Shown: piece by piece, positions 26,088-35,059 of the stretch | How the letters are laid out: each line of letters starts with the position of its first letter | How positions within the stretch are numbered: position 1 is the stretch's first letter | Source of the DNA: Phycisphaerales bacterium | Lineage (GTDB): Bacteria > Planctomycetota > Phycisphaerae > Phycisphaerales > UBA1924 | Direction of reading: 5' to 3' | Length of the DNA: 64,000 bases | NCBI GenBank assembly: GCA_020847175.1 | Contig: JADLCM010000002.1 | Span: forward strand, 1-64,000 | The notes under the pieces: generated by a model | What the model was told of the DNA's origin: nothing | Seen by the model: only the letters and a program-made list of their open reading frames with translations | The model's database searches: none | Position numbers and translations under genes: made by a program

Positions 26088-28827
26088 GCAGCGACTCCCG
26101 CGGGGCGGCACGGGTCGGCGCGCCCGGGCGGCGCTGCTGTGGGCGTGGTGCGCGGCGTGCGGCGCGGCGGGCCAGCCCGCGGCGGGCGACGCGCCCGACG
26201 AACGGCTGCTGACGGCGGAGGACGTCGTCGAGCGATACATGCGCGGGCTGGGGCTGACCGACCTGGTGGTGACGCAACTGCGCGACCGGCTGGCGCGGGC
26301 GAGCGCGGAGGAGAAGCTGCCCCTGGCGGAGCGGCTCGGCGAGATCCTGGCGCAGCGCCTGCACGATGCGCCCGACGGGGCGGCCCGGCGCGCGGTGGAG
26401 ACGCTCGCCGAAGACCTGCTGCGCGAGGTGCCGACGGCACAGAGTTATGACCTGCGGCTGAACCTCGCCAAGGCACGCTACCTGCGGGCCGAGGAGATCG
26501 CCGAGCGGGCGCGGCTGCTGCTGGCGACCGACGACGAAACGGCGGAGGCGGTGCGCATCCTCGGCACCTCGCGCGAAGTGTTCGCGCAGGTGGGGGCGGC
26601 GGCGCACCGGGGCGTCGAGACCCGGGAGCGGCTCGAGCGGCGCGGGGGCGACAATGCGCAGCAGATCGAGGCCGAACTGGCGACCCTGCGGCGCCAGCGG
26701 TCGCTCGCGATGTATTACGCGGGCTGGAGCGGGTATTACCTGGCGGAGCTGACCGGGCAGGCGCGGCTCGCGGCGGAGGCGCAGGGCGCGTTCGCGTACC
26801 TGCTCAACGCCCCCGGAGAGCGGATGCCCACGGTGGACGGACTCCCGTCGTCGCTGCTGCAGTATGAGCACATGGCGCGCGCGGGCGTGGGGGTGGCGAT
26901 GGCGGCGTCGCTGCAGGGGGATGACGCGACGGCCCTCCGGTGGCTCGATGCGCTGCGGCAGAGCGGCGAGGTGCCCCCCGCCGTGCGGGAGCAGTTGTTC
27001 TCGCGGCGCATGATCGTGTTGGCGCGGGCGAAGCGATGGGCGGACGTGGAGTGGTCGATCCACCGGCGGGGGCGCGACGGCACGACCCGGGCCGAGGATG
27101 GGCCGCTCACCGTCGTCGAGGCGCGCCTGCTCGCGGTGCTGGCGCTCACGGGGCTCCAGACGCCATCGGGCAACCGGGAGCGAGACGCGATCGTGCAGTC
27201 GCTGGCGCAGCAGGCGCTGGGTGAACTTGTGCGCCGGGGCGAGGTCGGGCACGTGCTGAGCCTGGTGCGCCGGTTTGACGCCGCGGTGATCGGCGAGGAC
27301 GGGTTCATTGTCCGGTACGTCGCGGCGCTGGGGTTGTACGAAGATGCGCGGGCGGCGCACGGCGCGGCGGGCGGACGCGACACCGAGCCGACGAGCGACG
27401 CGGTCGCGGGCACACGCTACCGGGAGGCGGCGCTCGCGATGCGGAAGGCCGTCGAGGCCTCGGATGCGGGGTCGTTCAAGGCGGAGGCGTCGAAGGCGCA
27501 GGTCTTCGAGGGACTGTCGCTGTTCTACTCCCGGTCGTTCGAGAAGGCCGCCGAGGCGCTGCAGCGCGTGTTCGCATCCGATGCGGAGGCTGGGCTGCGC
27601 GAGGAGGCGCTGTGGTTTGCGATCGCGGCGCTGGACCGGGCCGCCGAGGAGAAGCCCTCGATTGAGGCGCGGCGCGATGAGTTCTGCGCCCTGTTCCTGC
27701 AGTCGTTCCCGGGGTCTGAGCGGGCGGCGCGGCTGCTGATCCGGCGCGGATCGAGCGAGATGGGAGACCCGCAGGAGGCGGCGCGGGTGCTGCTCGCGGT
27801 GCAGCCTACTTCCGCGCTCTACCGGGCGGCGCGCGGGCACGCGGCAACGCTCCTGTACCGCATCTTCCGGTCGTCCCGGGCCGAGCAGCGCGACTTCGCG
27901 GCGGTGCAGTTCGTCGAGGTCGCGGGCGAGGTCGTGGAGCTGGAGCGCGCCGCGGCGCTGGAGGCGGACGCGGAGCACATGGTCGCGATTTCGCGCTCCA
28001 TCGTGCTGCGGCTGCGGCAGATCGCCGACGCCCTGCTCGCGACGAGCGCCCCGGACTACGCGCGGGCGGAGCGGACCATCGAGATGGTGAGAGAGACGGC
28101 CTCGGCCGCGGGGATTGACACGTCGGAGTTCGCAGCGGAGCTTGCGTACCGGTCGCTGCAGGTGGGGCTCGGGCGGCAGGACCGGGCGGCGATCGAACGG
28201 GCCCTCGAAGCCCTGCGGACTGATGCCTCGGGAAAGTACGCCGAGGCGGCCGACAATCTCATGTACCGCGAGGCGCTCCGGGCGTTCAGCGCGAACCCGC
28301 ACGACGAGGCGCTGGCGCGCGACCTGCTGCGATTCGGGCTGCGCATCGCGGACACCGGCGGGCGTCGCCCGGGGGCCACGCACGACCCTGGGGTGCAGAC
28401 CGTCTTCAACCGGGTCGCCGAGGCGGCGACGTTTCTGTGGCAGGAGCACGACGACACGCTCGCCCGGGACATCGCGGTCCGGCTTGACAAGGAACTGCTG
28501 GACGCGGGCGTGCGGGCGAGCGCGCTCCTGCGCCGGTACGCCTTCAACACGGAGGCGTCGGGCGACCTCGAGGCGGCCCTGGAGTGCTGGCGTCAGCTGC
28601 TCGCGGGGCTCGGAGAGGGCACGCCGGAGTGGTTCGAGGCTCGCTACCACTCGGCGCGGGTGCTGGGGCTCACCGACCCGCAGCGCGCGCTGAGCGTGCT
28701 CGACCAGCACGCGACCCTGAACCCCGACTACGGGCCCGAGCCGTGGGGGGCGCAGCTGCGGGCGCTCCACGCCGAGATGCGCGAGCGGGCCGCGTCGGCC
28801 CCGCCGGCGCCGGAGGGGGCGCCGTGA
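26071..28827 (+). CDS. Large secreted alpha-solenoid (TPR-like) protein
   Basis: A 918-residue protein with no family that I can name. It opens with a basic segment and a hydrophobic core (A-A-L-L-W-A-W-C-A-A-C-G-A-A-G) that should act as signal peptide or anchor. The rest is almost entirely Ala/Leu/Arg/Glu-rich helix pairs with TPR-like phrasing (for example Y-Y-A-G-W-S-G-Y-Y-L-A-E-L, G-L-S-L-F-Y-S-R-S-F-E-K-A-A-E-A-L and the final L-E-A-A-L-E-C-W-R-Q-L-L), implying a long curved scaffold of more than a dozen repeats. The ATG at 26071 overlaps the second exbD by 17 bp; the stop overlaps the next start as GTGA. Its position suggests a periplasmic scaffold for the ExbBD motor. Confidence 0.6.
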   Translation: MCPRSEQRLPRGGTGRRARAALLWAWCAACGAAGQPAAGDAPDERLLTAEDVVERYMRGLGLTDLVVTQLRDRLARASAEEKLPLAERLGEILAQRLHDAPDGAARRAVETLAEDLLREVPTAQSYDLRLNLAKARYLRAEEIAERARLLLATDDETAEAVRILGTSREVFAQVGAAAHRGVETRERLERRGGDNAQQIEAELATLRRQRSLAMYYAGWSGYYLAELTGQARLAAEAQGAFAYLLNAPGERMPTVDGLPSSLLQYEHMARAGVGVAMAASLQGDDATALRWLDALRQSGEVPPAVREQLFSRRMIVLARAKRWADVEWSIHRRGRDGTTRAEDGPLTVVEARLLAVLALTGLQTPSGNRERDAIVQSLAQQALGELVRRGEVGHVLSLVRRFDAAVIGEDGFIVRYVAALGLYEDARAAHGAAGGRDTEPTSDAVAGTRYREAALAMRKAVEASDAGSFKAEASKAQVFEGLSLFYSRSFEKAAEALQRVFASDAEAGLREEALWFAIAALDRAAEEKPSIEARRDEFCALFLQSFPGSERAARLLIRRGSSEMGDPQEAARVLLAVQPTSALYRAARGHAATLLYRIFRSSRAEQRDFAAVQFVEVAGEVVELERAAALEADAEHMVAISRSIVLRLRQIADALLATSAPDYARAERTIEMVRETASAAGIDTSEFAAELAYRSLQVGLGRQDRAAIERALEALRTDASGKYAEAADNLMYREALRAFSANPHDEALARDLLRFGLRIADTGGRRPGATHDPGVQTVFNRVAEAATFLWQEHDDTLARDIAVRLDKELLDAGVRASALLRRYAFNTEASGDLEAALECWRQLLAGLGEGTPEWFEARYHSARVLGLTDPQRALSVLDQHATLNPDYGPEPWGAQLRALHAEMRERAASAPPAPEGAP

Positions 28828-31800
28828 CCACGAACACGTCCAGCCCGACGGGGATGTTCCTCGGGATCGAGGCGGCGGCGGGAGGCCCGTTCGCGCTCCT
28901 CGGGATCGCGCCGGGGGCGTGCACCGACCGCGCCGTGCTCGCGGCGCTCCAGGCCCAGCTTGACCGGGTGGACGGGCACATCCAGGCGGAGACGCCGCAG
29001 GCTGATGAAGTGCGCCTCGCGCTCCATGCGGCGGCGGCGCAGCTGCTTGACCCGAGCGTGCGCCAGTTGATGGTCGCGCGTTGGAGCGCTGCGGAGCCGG
29101 CGCCGGCGAACCGGTCCGGGCCGGGGGCACATCCGACGTGGCAGGGCGACTCGACGGGCAGGAGAGTCGAGGGCACGGCCCGGGCTTCGGAGGGAGGGTC
29201 GGTCGATGGGGCGGCCGGGCGCACACCGCCCGGAGCGCTGCTCGCCATCGAGCAGGACATGATCCGGCTGATTGCCCGGAACGGCGGCTGGGGGCCCCGG
29301 ACGCTTCGCGAGGTGGCGCTTTTCGCGCACGCGCGCGGCTTCGATGTGGCGCAGGTGCCCGAGGCCATCCGCGTCATCACGGCGCGCCGGCGCGCCGGGG
29401 GGAGCGGGGGCGGGGCCCCGGCGCGCTTCGCGTCCCCGGCGGGGCATGACGCGCCGAGTGGTGCGGTGAGGGAGGCCGGCTTCACGGGGCCGAGGACAAG
29501 CGGGGTCCGGCGTCGAAGCGCGGCGGCTGCGCCGATGGCGACCGCGGGGACTGCCCCCGAACCGGCGACCGGCCGGGGACTCATCCCGGACGGAGAGGGC
29601 ACGGATGAGCACGCGCCCGACCCGGTCAGGCGCATCGCGGTGTGGACCGGATTGGTCGTGTTCTGCGTGCTGAGCGCGACGGGAATCCTCCTCGCGGTGC
29701 TCCCCCTCCTCAAGGACGATCCGGGGAGCGCGAGTCCCGGTGCCGCGGGGACGCCGACGATCACGGTGCCCGGCCGACCGGAGACGGCGAGCGGGCCGGG
29801 ACGCACGCTCAAGCCGGTGGACCCCGCGCCCGAGCCCGCGACGCCCGCAGACCGCCCGATGACGGCAGCCGAGGCGCTGGCGCTGGTGCGGACGAGCACA
29901 GAGGGGCTGGCGATTGACCCGGAGCAGGCGGCGACGGACTTTGAGCGGGCCGTGCTGCGGCTGGGCGAAGTGTGGTGCGACCTGCCGCGCGATCAGCGGG
30001 TGGCGGGCGTGGACCAGATCGTGGAGTACGTGTACCGGGCCTCGGCGTGGGCCGACATTGCTTCGAGCGGCGTAGAGACCATCGCGGGCCCGAGCATGCG
30101 GCTGCGGCTGGCGGGGAAGGGACTCGCGCCGGACGAAGTGTGGCCCGCGATCTGGTCTGTGGGCGTGCTGACGCGCCTGAGCCGGGAGCGTGACCTGACG
30201 AGCGGGGCCGTCTCGGTGATCGACGCGTCGCTGACCGGCGCGCTGGGAGGCGGGCGGGCGGCGCTCAACCAGACCTTTGATGCCGGGGCGCTGGCGGCGC
30301 TGGCGGAAGCGACTCGCCTGCTCGCGTCGCCCGGCGATGAGTCGTCGCCGACAAATCCGCGTGAGCTGCTGGACTCGTGGCGCCGGTGGATTCGCGCGAT
30401 CGATGCCGTGGCGGGGACCGACCCGTCGGTGCGCAATCGGCTTCTGCTCTCGGGCCTCGATGCGATCCTGCGCGAAGGCCCGGCGCCGGAGACCCACCGC
30501 CCGACGTTTGACGCGGGGGCGGCGGTGGCGGGGGCGGTGGACTGGAGCGACGCCGTCGCGGCCCGCCCCTGGCTGATCTTCGCGTTTTCGGCGCCCTCGA
30601 TTTCGACGCCGGACCTGTTCATCGTGACCAGCGCGATCGTGCGCCAGGGCAAGACCGAAGGGGTGGATACGTCGATGGTGCTGCCCGCGAGCGCCGGGGA
30701 CCAGGATCGGCAGATGCTCCGCGAGCGGTACGCGCGCTTGTGGGGCGACGTGAGCGAGGAGCGCGAGGATGAACTGGCCGACCTGTGGCGCGAAGCGCTG
30801 GGACGCCTGGAGGCGGGCCGGCGCTCGGACACCACGCCCGCGGAGTTCCTGGCCAGCGCCGTGCGGCTGGCGCGTCTCAACCTCGCGGCAGAGCAGCGCT
30901 GGTACGGGCGGTTCGAGGATGCGGGCAACCTGCTGGGCGACCTCTCCGGGCCCGTGGATGCCGAGTTCTCGGGGACGAGCGAGGTCTCCCGTCCGCTCGA
31001 CCCGGGGGCGGACACGTCGTGGGCGGTGGACTATCTCTCGACCAACAACGCGGAACTGCGCATCCAGAAGATCAGCGAGGTCGGCTCGCGCGGCAGGTAC
31101 AGCCAGATGACCGCCGAAGTGCTGGTCTTCGAGGCGACCCGCTCGCAGCGCGATCGGGTGCGGCAGGCGGCGTACGACGCGGTCTTCCGCGAGACCGACC
31201 AGCCCACGGTGGTCAACGCCCTGCTCGAGCAGCTCCCGGACATTCCCGGCTCGCGGCGCAACACGGCGCTGGTGGGGCGGGCGGCGCTGCTGGGCTCGCT
31301 CTCGCCGGATGATGATCGGTGGCGGCTGCGGGCGCGACGTGCGCTGGTGGAGCGACTCACCCAGATGCTCGCGTCGACGGGTGAGTTTGCGATCGTCGAC
31401 CGGCTCGGGGAGATCATGTCGGAGACGTACGCGGCGCGGACCAGCATCACGGCCCCGACGGCGGCCTCGCGCGCCGGACTGCCCCGGGCCGAGTTCAGCG
31501 CGGCCCTGCTTCGCCAGAGTTGGCGCCGGCGCGCGGAGGGGGCGCTGGCCAACCCGTCGCTCGGGTTTTCGCTCGGTGAGATCGAGCGCCGGCGCACGGC
31601 GCGGCTGGCCCTGGCCGAAGGCCCGGTGCAGCTCTTTGCGACGGAGCAGTTCGCGGTGCTCGACCTGATGGCCTTCGTGCTCGCGAGCGAACGCCCGGAC
31701 CTCGTGCCGGCGATCCGGGCCGCGATCGAGGAGTGCGCCGGGCGCCGACGACTGGCCGAGCACATCCTTGAGCAGATCAGCGCAACCGAGCTCGCCATGT

Positions 31801-31841
31801 CGGTGCTGTGGGATCTGCGGTTGTCGGGAGGCACGCCATGA
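28824..31841 (+). CDS. Large single-pass membrane protein with J-domain-like N-terminus
   Basis: A 1005-residue protein starting with GTG at 28824 inside the previous stop. Residues about 22-82 (P-F-A-L-L-G-I-A-P-G ... Q-L-L-D-P-S-V-R) have the phrasing of the degenerate J-like domain seen on planctomycete membrane proteins; the HPD motif is absent, with G-H-I at its place. A disordered Ala/Gly/Arg/Pro-rich stretch follows, and a membrane helix lies at about 271-296 (T-G-L-V-V-F-C-V-L-S-A-T-G-I-L-L). The remaining 700 residues are helical and probably periplasmic, after a Pro/Thr-rich linker. It has no recognised domain there. As part of the ExbBD run it could link a cytoplasmic partner to the periplasmic scaffold. 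Confidence 0.6.
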   Translation: MTTNTSSPTGMFLGIEAAAGGPFALLGIAPGACTDRAVLAALQAQLDRVDGHIQAETPQADEVRLALHAAAAQLLDPSVRQLMVARWSAAEPAPANRSGPGAHPTWQGDSTGRRVEGTARASEGGSVDGAAGRTPPGALLAIEQDMIRLIARNGGWGPRTLREVALFAHARGFDVAQVPEAIRVITARRRAGGSGGGAPARFASPAGHDAPSGAVREAGFTGPRTSGVRRRSAAAAPMATAGTAPEPATGRGLIPDGEGTDEHAPDPVRRIAVWTGLVVFCVLSATGILLAVLPLLKDDPGSASPGAAGTPTITVPGRPETASGPGRTLKPVDPAPEPATPADRPMTAAEALALVRTSTEGLAIDPEQAATDFERAVLRLGEVWCDLPRDQRVAGVDQIVEYVYRASAWADIASSGVETIAGPSMRLRLAGKGLAPDEVWPAIWSVGVLTRLSRERDLTSGAVSVIDASLTGALGGGRAALNQTFDAGALAALAEATRLLASPGDESSPTNPRELLDSWRRWIRAIDAVAGTDPSVRNRLLLSGLDAILREGPAPETHRPTFDAGAAVAGAVDWSDAVAARPWLIFAFSAPSISTPDLFIVTSAIVRQGKTEGVDTSMVLPASAGDQDRQMLRERYARLWGDVSEEREDELADLWREALGRLEAGRRSDTTPAEFLASAVRLARLNLAAEQRWYGRFEDAGNLLGDLSGPVDAEFSGTSEVSRPLDPGADTSWAVDYLSTNNAELRIQKISEVGSRGRYSQMTAEVLVFEATRSQRDRVRQAAYDAVFRETDQPTVVNALLEQLPDIPGSRRNTALVGRAALLGSLSPDDDRWRLRARRALVERLTQMLASTGEFAIVDRLGEIMSETYAARTSITAPTAASRAGLPRAEFSAALLRQSWRRRAEGALANPSLGFSLGEIERRRTARLALAEGPVQLFATEQFAVLDLMAFVLASERPDLVPAIRAAIEECAGRRRLAEHILEQISATELAMSVLWDLRLSGGTP

Positions 31842-32899
31842 CCAAGCGAAGCCTTGCCTGGGTCTGTGCTGTTGCGGCGTGCGCGGCGGTCGGGATGACT
31901 GCTGCGGTGCAACCTGCGCTCCAGCCCGAGGTGAGCGGGCCGGCGCCGGAGACAGCGCCGCCGGAGGTGGAGCCGAGCCTGCCGGAGGAACTGTCGAACC
32001 TGCGCGTGCCCGAACTCGGCGCGCGGCTGGCGGGGCTGGACCCGGCGTCGCCCGAGGCGTACTTCGCGCTGGCCGAGGATGTCGCCGCGGTGGGGTATGA
32101 GCCGGCGCACGTCGAACTCGCGAAGACGCTGTTCGTCCTGGCGTACTCCCTGGACCGGCAGCGTGTGCCCGCGACGTGGATTTCACCGAGCGCGTGCGTG
32201 GCCCTCGCGCATCTCTCGCGGCTCGACCGGGAGCGCCGCTGGCTGCTTTCGCTGGCGCGTGCGCTCGACCGGCGCTATGCCCCGCCCGATTGGAACACCG
32301 CCGACCCCGTGCGGGTCTCCGACGAAACGGCCTACGCGGCGTGCACCGCGGTGTCGCTGGTGCGCGCGGGCGAGGGCCGCAAGGCGCGCGATCTGCTCGC
32401 GCGCCCCGAGGTGAGGGCCCTGCTCGACGCCTACGAGAGCCTGCTCCACCCGGCGGGCCTGCCCGGGGAGGCGCAGCGCATCGTCCGCGAAGCCGAGCGC
32501 TGGCCCTGCCCGGAGTGCTCCAACCAGCGCATCGTGCGCAAGGCGGGCACCAACCCGCCCGCGTACAACATCTGCCCGTGGTGCCTGGGCAACCCGGGCA
32601 TGAAGCTCACCCAGGCGGAACTGATCGGCCAGCTGCGGTTCGAGTCTCGCCTGCTCGCGGGGGTGCACCGCTCGTGGTCGGCACAGATTTCTGCCGACGG
32701 GGGCCTCCCCCTCCGCGATGCCGACCCGGGGGAACTCGCGACGACGCTGGGCATCGACGCTGAGCGGGTGCTGTGGCGCGAGGGCCGCTGGGTGGGGGAC
32801 GGCGTGCCCAAGCCACCGGCGCGAGAGCCCCCCACGCCCTCGCCGAAGCCCGCCGAGGCGCCCGCCCCGGGCGCGGGGTCGACCGTGAGCGGCAGTTGA
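31838..32899 (+). CDS. Secreted protein with a four-cysteine zinc-ribbon-like motif
   Basis: A 353-residue protein not assigned to a family. A signal peptide (V-C-A-V-A-A-C-A-A-V-G-M-T-A-A-V) is followed by an acidic Pro-rich linker and a helical domain. Two CxxC pairs, C-P-E-C at 224-227 and C-P-W-C at 246-249, could bind zinc or form disulphides after export. The C-terminus is Pro/Ala-rich. The start overlaps the previous stop as ATGA; this is the last gene of the run. The cysteine pairs are worth noting because extracytoplasmic zinc ribbons are uncommon. Confidence 0.6.
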   Translation: MTKRSLAWVCAVAACAAVGMTAAVQPALQPEVSGPAPETAPPEVEPSLPEELSNLRVPELGARLAGLDPASPEAYFALAEDVAAVGYEPAHVELAKTLFVLAYSLDRQRVPATWISPSACVALAHLSRLDRERRWLLSLARALDRRYAPPDWNTADPVRVSDETAYAACTAVSLVRAGEGRKARDLLARPEVRALLDAYESLLHPAGLPGEAQRIVREAERWPCPECSNQRIVRKAGTNPPAYNICPWCLGNPGMKLTQAELIGQLRFESRLLAGVHRSWSAQISADGGLPLRDADPGELATTLGIDAERVLWREGRWVGDGVPKPPAREPPTPSPKPAEAPAPGAGSTVSGS

Positions 32900-32968
32900 G
32901 CGGGGCGACCTACCGTTGCGCCCGCACGGCCGGGAGGGCGAATCGGTCCGGCGCAAGGAGGCACGACG

Positions 32969-33391
32969 ATGGCAGACCCCGCAGGCACGAACCACGCTTC
33001 TTCCGCGAATGCTCCCGGGGCCGCGCAGGGGGCGCCGGAGGCCAAGCCGCGCGTGAGTTTCGATGAGTTTGCCCGGCTCGACCTGCGGGTGGCGCGGGTG
33101 ATTTCGGCGGTTGACCACCCGAGCGCCGACCGGCTGTTCAAACTGCAGGTCGATGACGGGAGCGGAGAGCCGCGCCAGATCTGCGCGGGAATCAAGGGGC
33201 ACTACCGGGCGGAAGACCTGGTCGGCAGGCTGATCGTCATCGTCGCCAACCTTGAGCCGCGCAAGATCAGGGGTGAGGAGTCTCGGGGGATGCTCCTGGC
33301 GGCGAGCAGCGGTCCCAAGGAGGCCGCAGACCGCAAGGTTATCGTGCTCTCTCCCGCGGGAGATGCGCTGCCGGGCTCGATTGTGAGTTGA
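32969..33391 (+). CDS. tRNA-binding domain protein (MetRS C-terminal/CsaA-like)
   Basis: A 140-residue protein with an OB-fold tRNA-binding domain. Clear family marks are F-A-R-L-D-L-R-V-A-R-V, H-P-S-A-D-R-L-F-K-L-Q-V-D, the Q-I-C-A-G-I segment, V-A-N-L-E-P-R-K-I-R-G-E-E-S-R-G-M-L-L-A-A and a final P-G. This matches the separate C-terminal dimerisation domain of methionyl-tRNA synthetase and related EMAP-II/CsaA proteins. The first 25 residues are disordered (Ala/Asn/Gly). CAAGGAGG upstream of the ATG supports this start. No metG gene is in the window, so whether it serves MetRS in trans or acts as a chaperone is open. Confidence 0.9.
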   Translation: MADPAGTNHASSANAPGAAQGAPEAKPRVSFDEFARLDLRVARVISAVDHPSADRLFKLQVDDGSGEPRQICAGIKGHYRAEDLVGRLIVIVANLEPRKIRGEESRGMLLAASSGPKEAADRKVIVLSPAGDALPGSIVS

Positions 33392-33438
33392 GAGCGGGAT
33401 TGGGGCGGTGAACAAGTGGGACAATGAAGCGGTGAAGA

Positions 33439-33453
33439 AGTGCGGGAGTGCGG
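33439..33453. repeat. Intergenic repeat AGTGCGGGAGTGCGG, copy 1
   Basis: This exact 15-mer recurs at 54075-54089, also in a gap between genes. Both copies sit in purine-rich surroundings with GTGAAG and GCGGxAG phrases. It is between the convergent tRNA-binding and MFS genes. Confidence 0.45.
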
Positions 33454-33502
33454 AAGGGGCGGAGGAGAGCAGGTCAGGGGAGAGCGTCGGGTGCGGCGCG
33501 AC

Positions 33503-34819
33503 CTATTCACCGACGCTCTTGGCTGGGGGCGCGGCTTCGGCGGGGCGGGCTGTGCGCGCGGCCATGCCGGGCGTGGCCCTTGCCAGGCGGACGAAGCCGA
33601 TGCCGCCCGCGAGACAGAGCGCGAAGCACACGGCGAAGGCGACCCAGGCGAGGTCCGGGTTGGCGCCGGTGGTGGCCTCGTAGAGCCCGACGCCGAGAAA
33701 AGGCGCCGCGAGGCCGCGCATGCCGTTGAGCGTTTGATGCACGCCCATGTACTCGGTTTCTCGCCCGCGCGGGGCGAAGTCGAGGTGCCCGAGGTTCCAG
33801 GCGAGCACGCCCCCTCCGAAGCCGACGCCGGAGAGCATGGCGGAGGCGTACATGAGGGGCAGATTGCGGAGCGCGATCGCGAGCACCGTGAGCGCTGCGG
33901 CCACGATGAAGACCCAGGCGTGGATTGACCGGAATCGGATGACGTGGACGCGGTCGAGGAGCCTGGCCCAGAGCGGGATGGTGAGGGGCATCATGAAGAG
34001 GGGCAGGGAGTTGGAGACCAGGATGCCGCCCAGGTAGCCGAGGTGGAAAATGTCGCGGCAGGCGATGAGGGTGATGGGGGCGAGCATGAGGTTGCCGAGC
34101 CCGAGCAGCGTGAGGCAGCGCATGAACCGGGCGTACGAGGGATCGGCACGGAGCACGCGGTAGACGCCCAGGGGGTTGAAGGACGGGGCGTCGCGGCCGT
34201 CGCGGGCGAGTTCGGCGCGCCGGAGAGCAGCGTGCCCGCGGACTCGGATGCGTGACCACGAGAGCACGCCCACCAGGGCGAGGGCGCACCCGACGGGGAA
34301 GAAGTATCGATACGCGGACTCGTCGCGGTCCATCGCCCAGCCGAGGCCGAGGCCGAGCAAGGCGAGCGTGCCGGTCTGCACCATCGCCAGCCGTCCGGTG
34401 ACGCGGGCCCGAACGGCGGGCGCGTAGTTGCACCCCCACACGGTCGAGCGCACCGTGACGAACCCGGACCAGACCACCCGGGCGGAGAGCACGGCCGCGA
34501 CGATCATCCAGAGGCCGACGGACGACCTGGGCGCCGCGGCAATGAGGGCCACGAGGGCGATCATCATGAGCTGGAGCGTGTTGACGAAGCGAACCTTGTC
34601 GGCCCCCAGGCTGAGCCGCACCCAGGCGAAGCCGATGATGTTCGCGGCGGAGGTGGAGGCGGTGACAATCGCGACGACGAGATTGAGGAGCCCGGGCGTG
34701 ACGATGCCCTTGTAGGCATTCTTGAGGACGACGCCGATCACGCCGGAATCAACGACGACGAGGAGGACGGGAAGAAAGGCCGCGGCCTGGAGCTCCAGGG
34801 TGTAGTTGCGCCGGGCCAT
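33503..34819 (-). CDS. MFS-type transporter
   Basis: A 438-residue integral membrane protein with about eleven to twelve hydrophobic helices and a cytoplasmic loop near the middle (R-R-A-E-L-A-R-D-G-R-D-A-P-S-F), the layout of the major facilitator superfamily. The closest look-alikes are MFS proteins annotated only as hypothetical transporters in Planctomycetota. No substrate can be read from the sequence. The ATG at 34819 was chosen because hydrophobic sequence begins soon after; there is no good Shine-Dalgarno and an upstream start in the same frame cannot be excluded. Confidence 0.75.
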   Translation of the reverse strand: MARRNYTLELQAAAFLPVLLVVVDSGVIGVVLKNAYKGIVTPGLLNLVVAIVTASTSAANIIGFAWVRLSLGADKVRFVNTLQLMMIALVALIAAAPRSSVGLWMIVAAVLSARVVWSGFVTVRSTVWGCNYAPAVRARVTGRLAMVQTGTLALLGLGLGWAMDRDESAYRYFFPVGCALALVGVLSWSRIRVRGHAALRRAELARDGRDAPSFNPLGVYRVLRADPSYARFMRCLTLLGLGNLMLAPITLIACRDIFHLGYLGGILVSNSLPLFMMPLTIPLWARLLDRVHVIRFRSIHAWVFIVAAALTVLAIALRNLPLMYASAMLSGVGFGGGVLAWNLGHLDFAPRGRETEYMGVHQTLNGMRGLAAPFLGVGLYEATTGANPDLAWVAFAVCFALCLAGGIGFVRLARATPGMAARTARPAEAAPPAKSVGE

Positions 34820-34995
34820 GACGGGCAGCCGAGCGGGGGAGAAGGGGCCGGTAAGGATGGAGATCAGCCGGCCCCCGGTCGTGCCGGGGCCGGAGTGTGT
34901 GGGGGGCACGGGGGAAGCGTCTGCACGCCGGACGGCAAAGGCAACCAAGGGGGAGGGTGCTCGCGGGGGGCTCCTCGGATGCGCCGCAGAAACGA

Positions 34996-35024
34996 CGGGA
35001 GGCGAGCCGATGGCCCGCCTCCCG
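34996..35024 (-). terminator. Intrinsic terminator of the subtilase gene
   Basis: CGGGAGGCG (34996-35004) pairs perfectly with CGCCTCCCG (35016-35024). In the minus direction the hairpin lies 35 bases after the subtilase stop and is followed by TCGTTTCTG, a short T-rich tail. It also shields the divergent promoter region of the MFS gene. Confidence 0.6.
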
Positions 35025-35059
35025 CTGTGTGCGTCAGGATGTCAGTCTGGAGCCGTCGA

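Noticed and set aside
26056-29226. A 1056-codon antisense frame
   Set aside because: Shadow of the 918-residue solenoid gene, which has a signal peptide, operon overlap and sensible composition.
28728-32186. A 1152-codon antisense frame
   Set aside because: It is a shadow of the two long genes on the plus strand; Arg/Pro/Ala/His-rich composition and no start signal.
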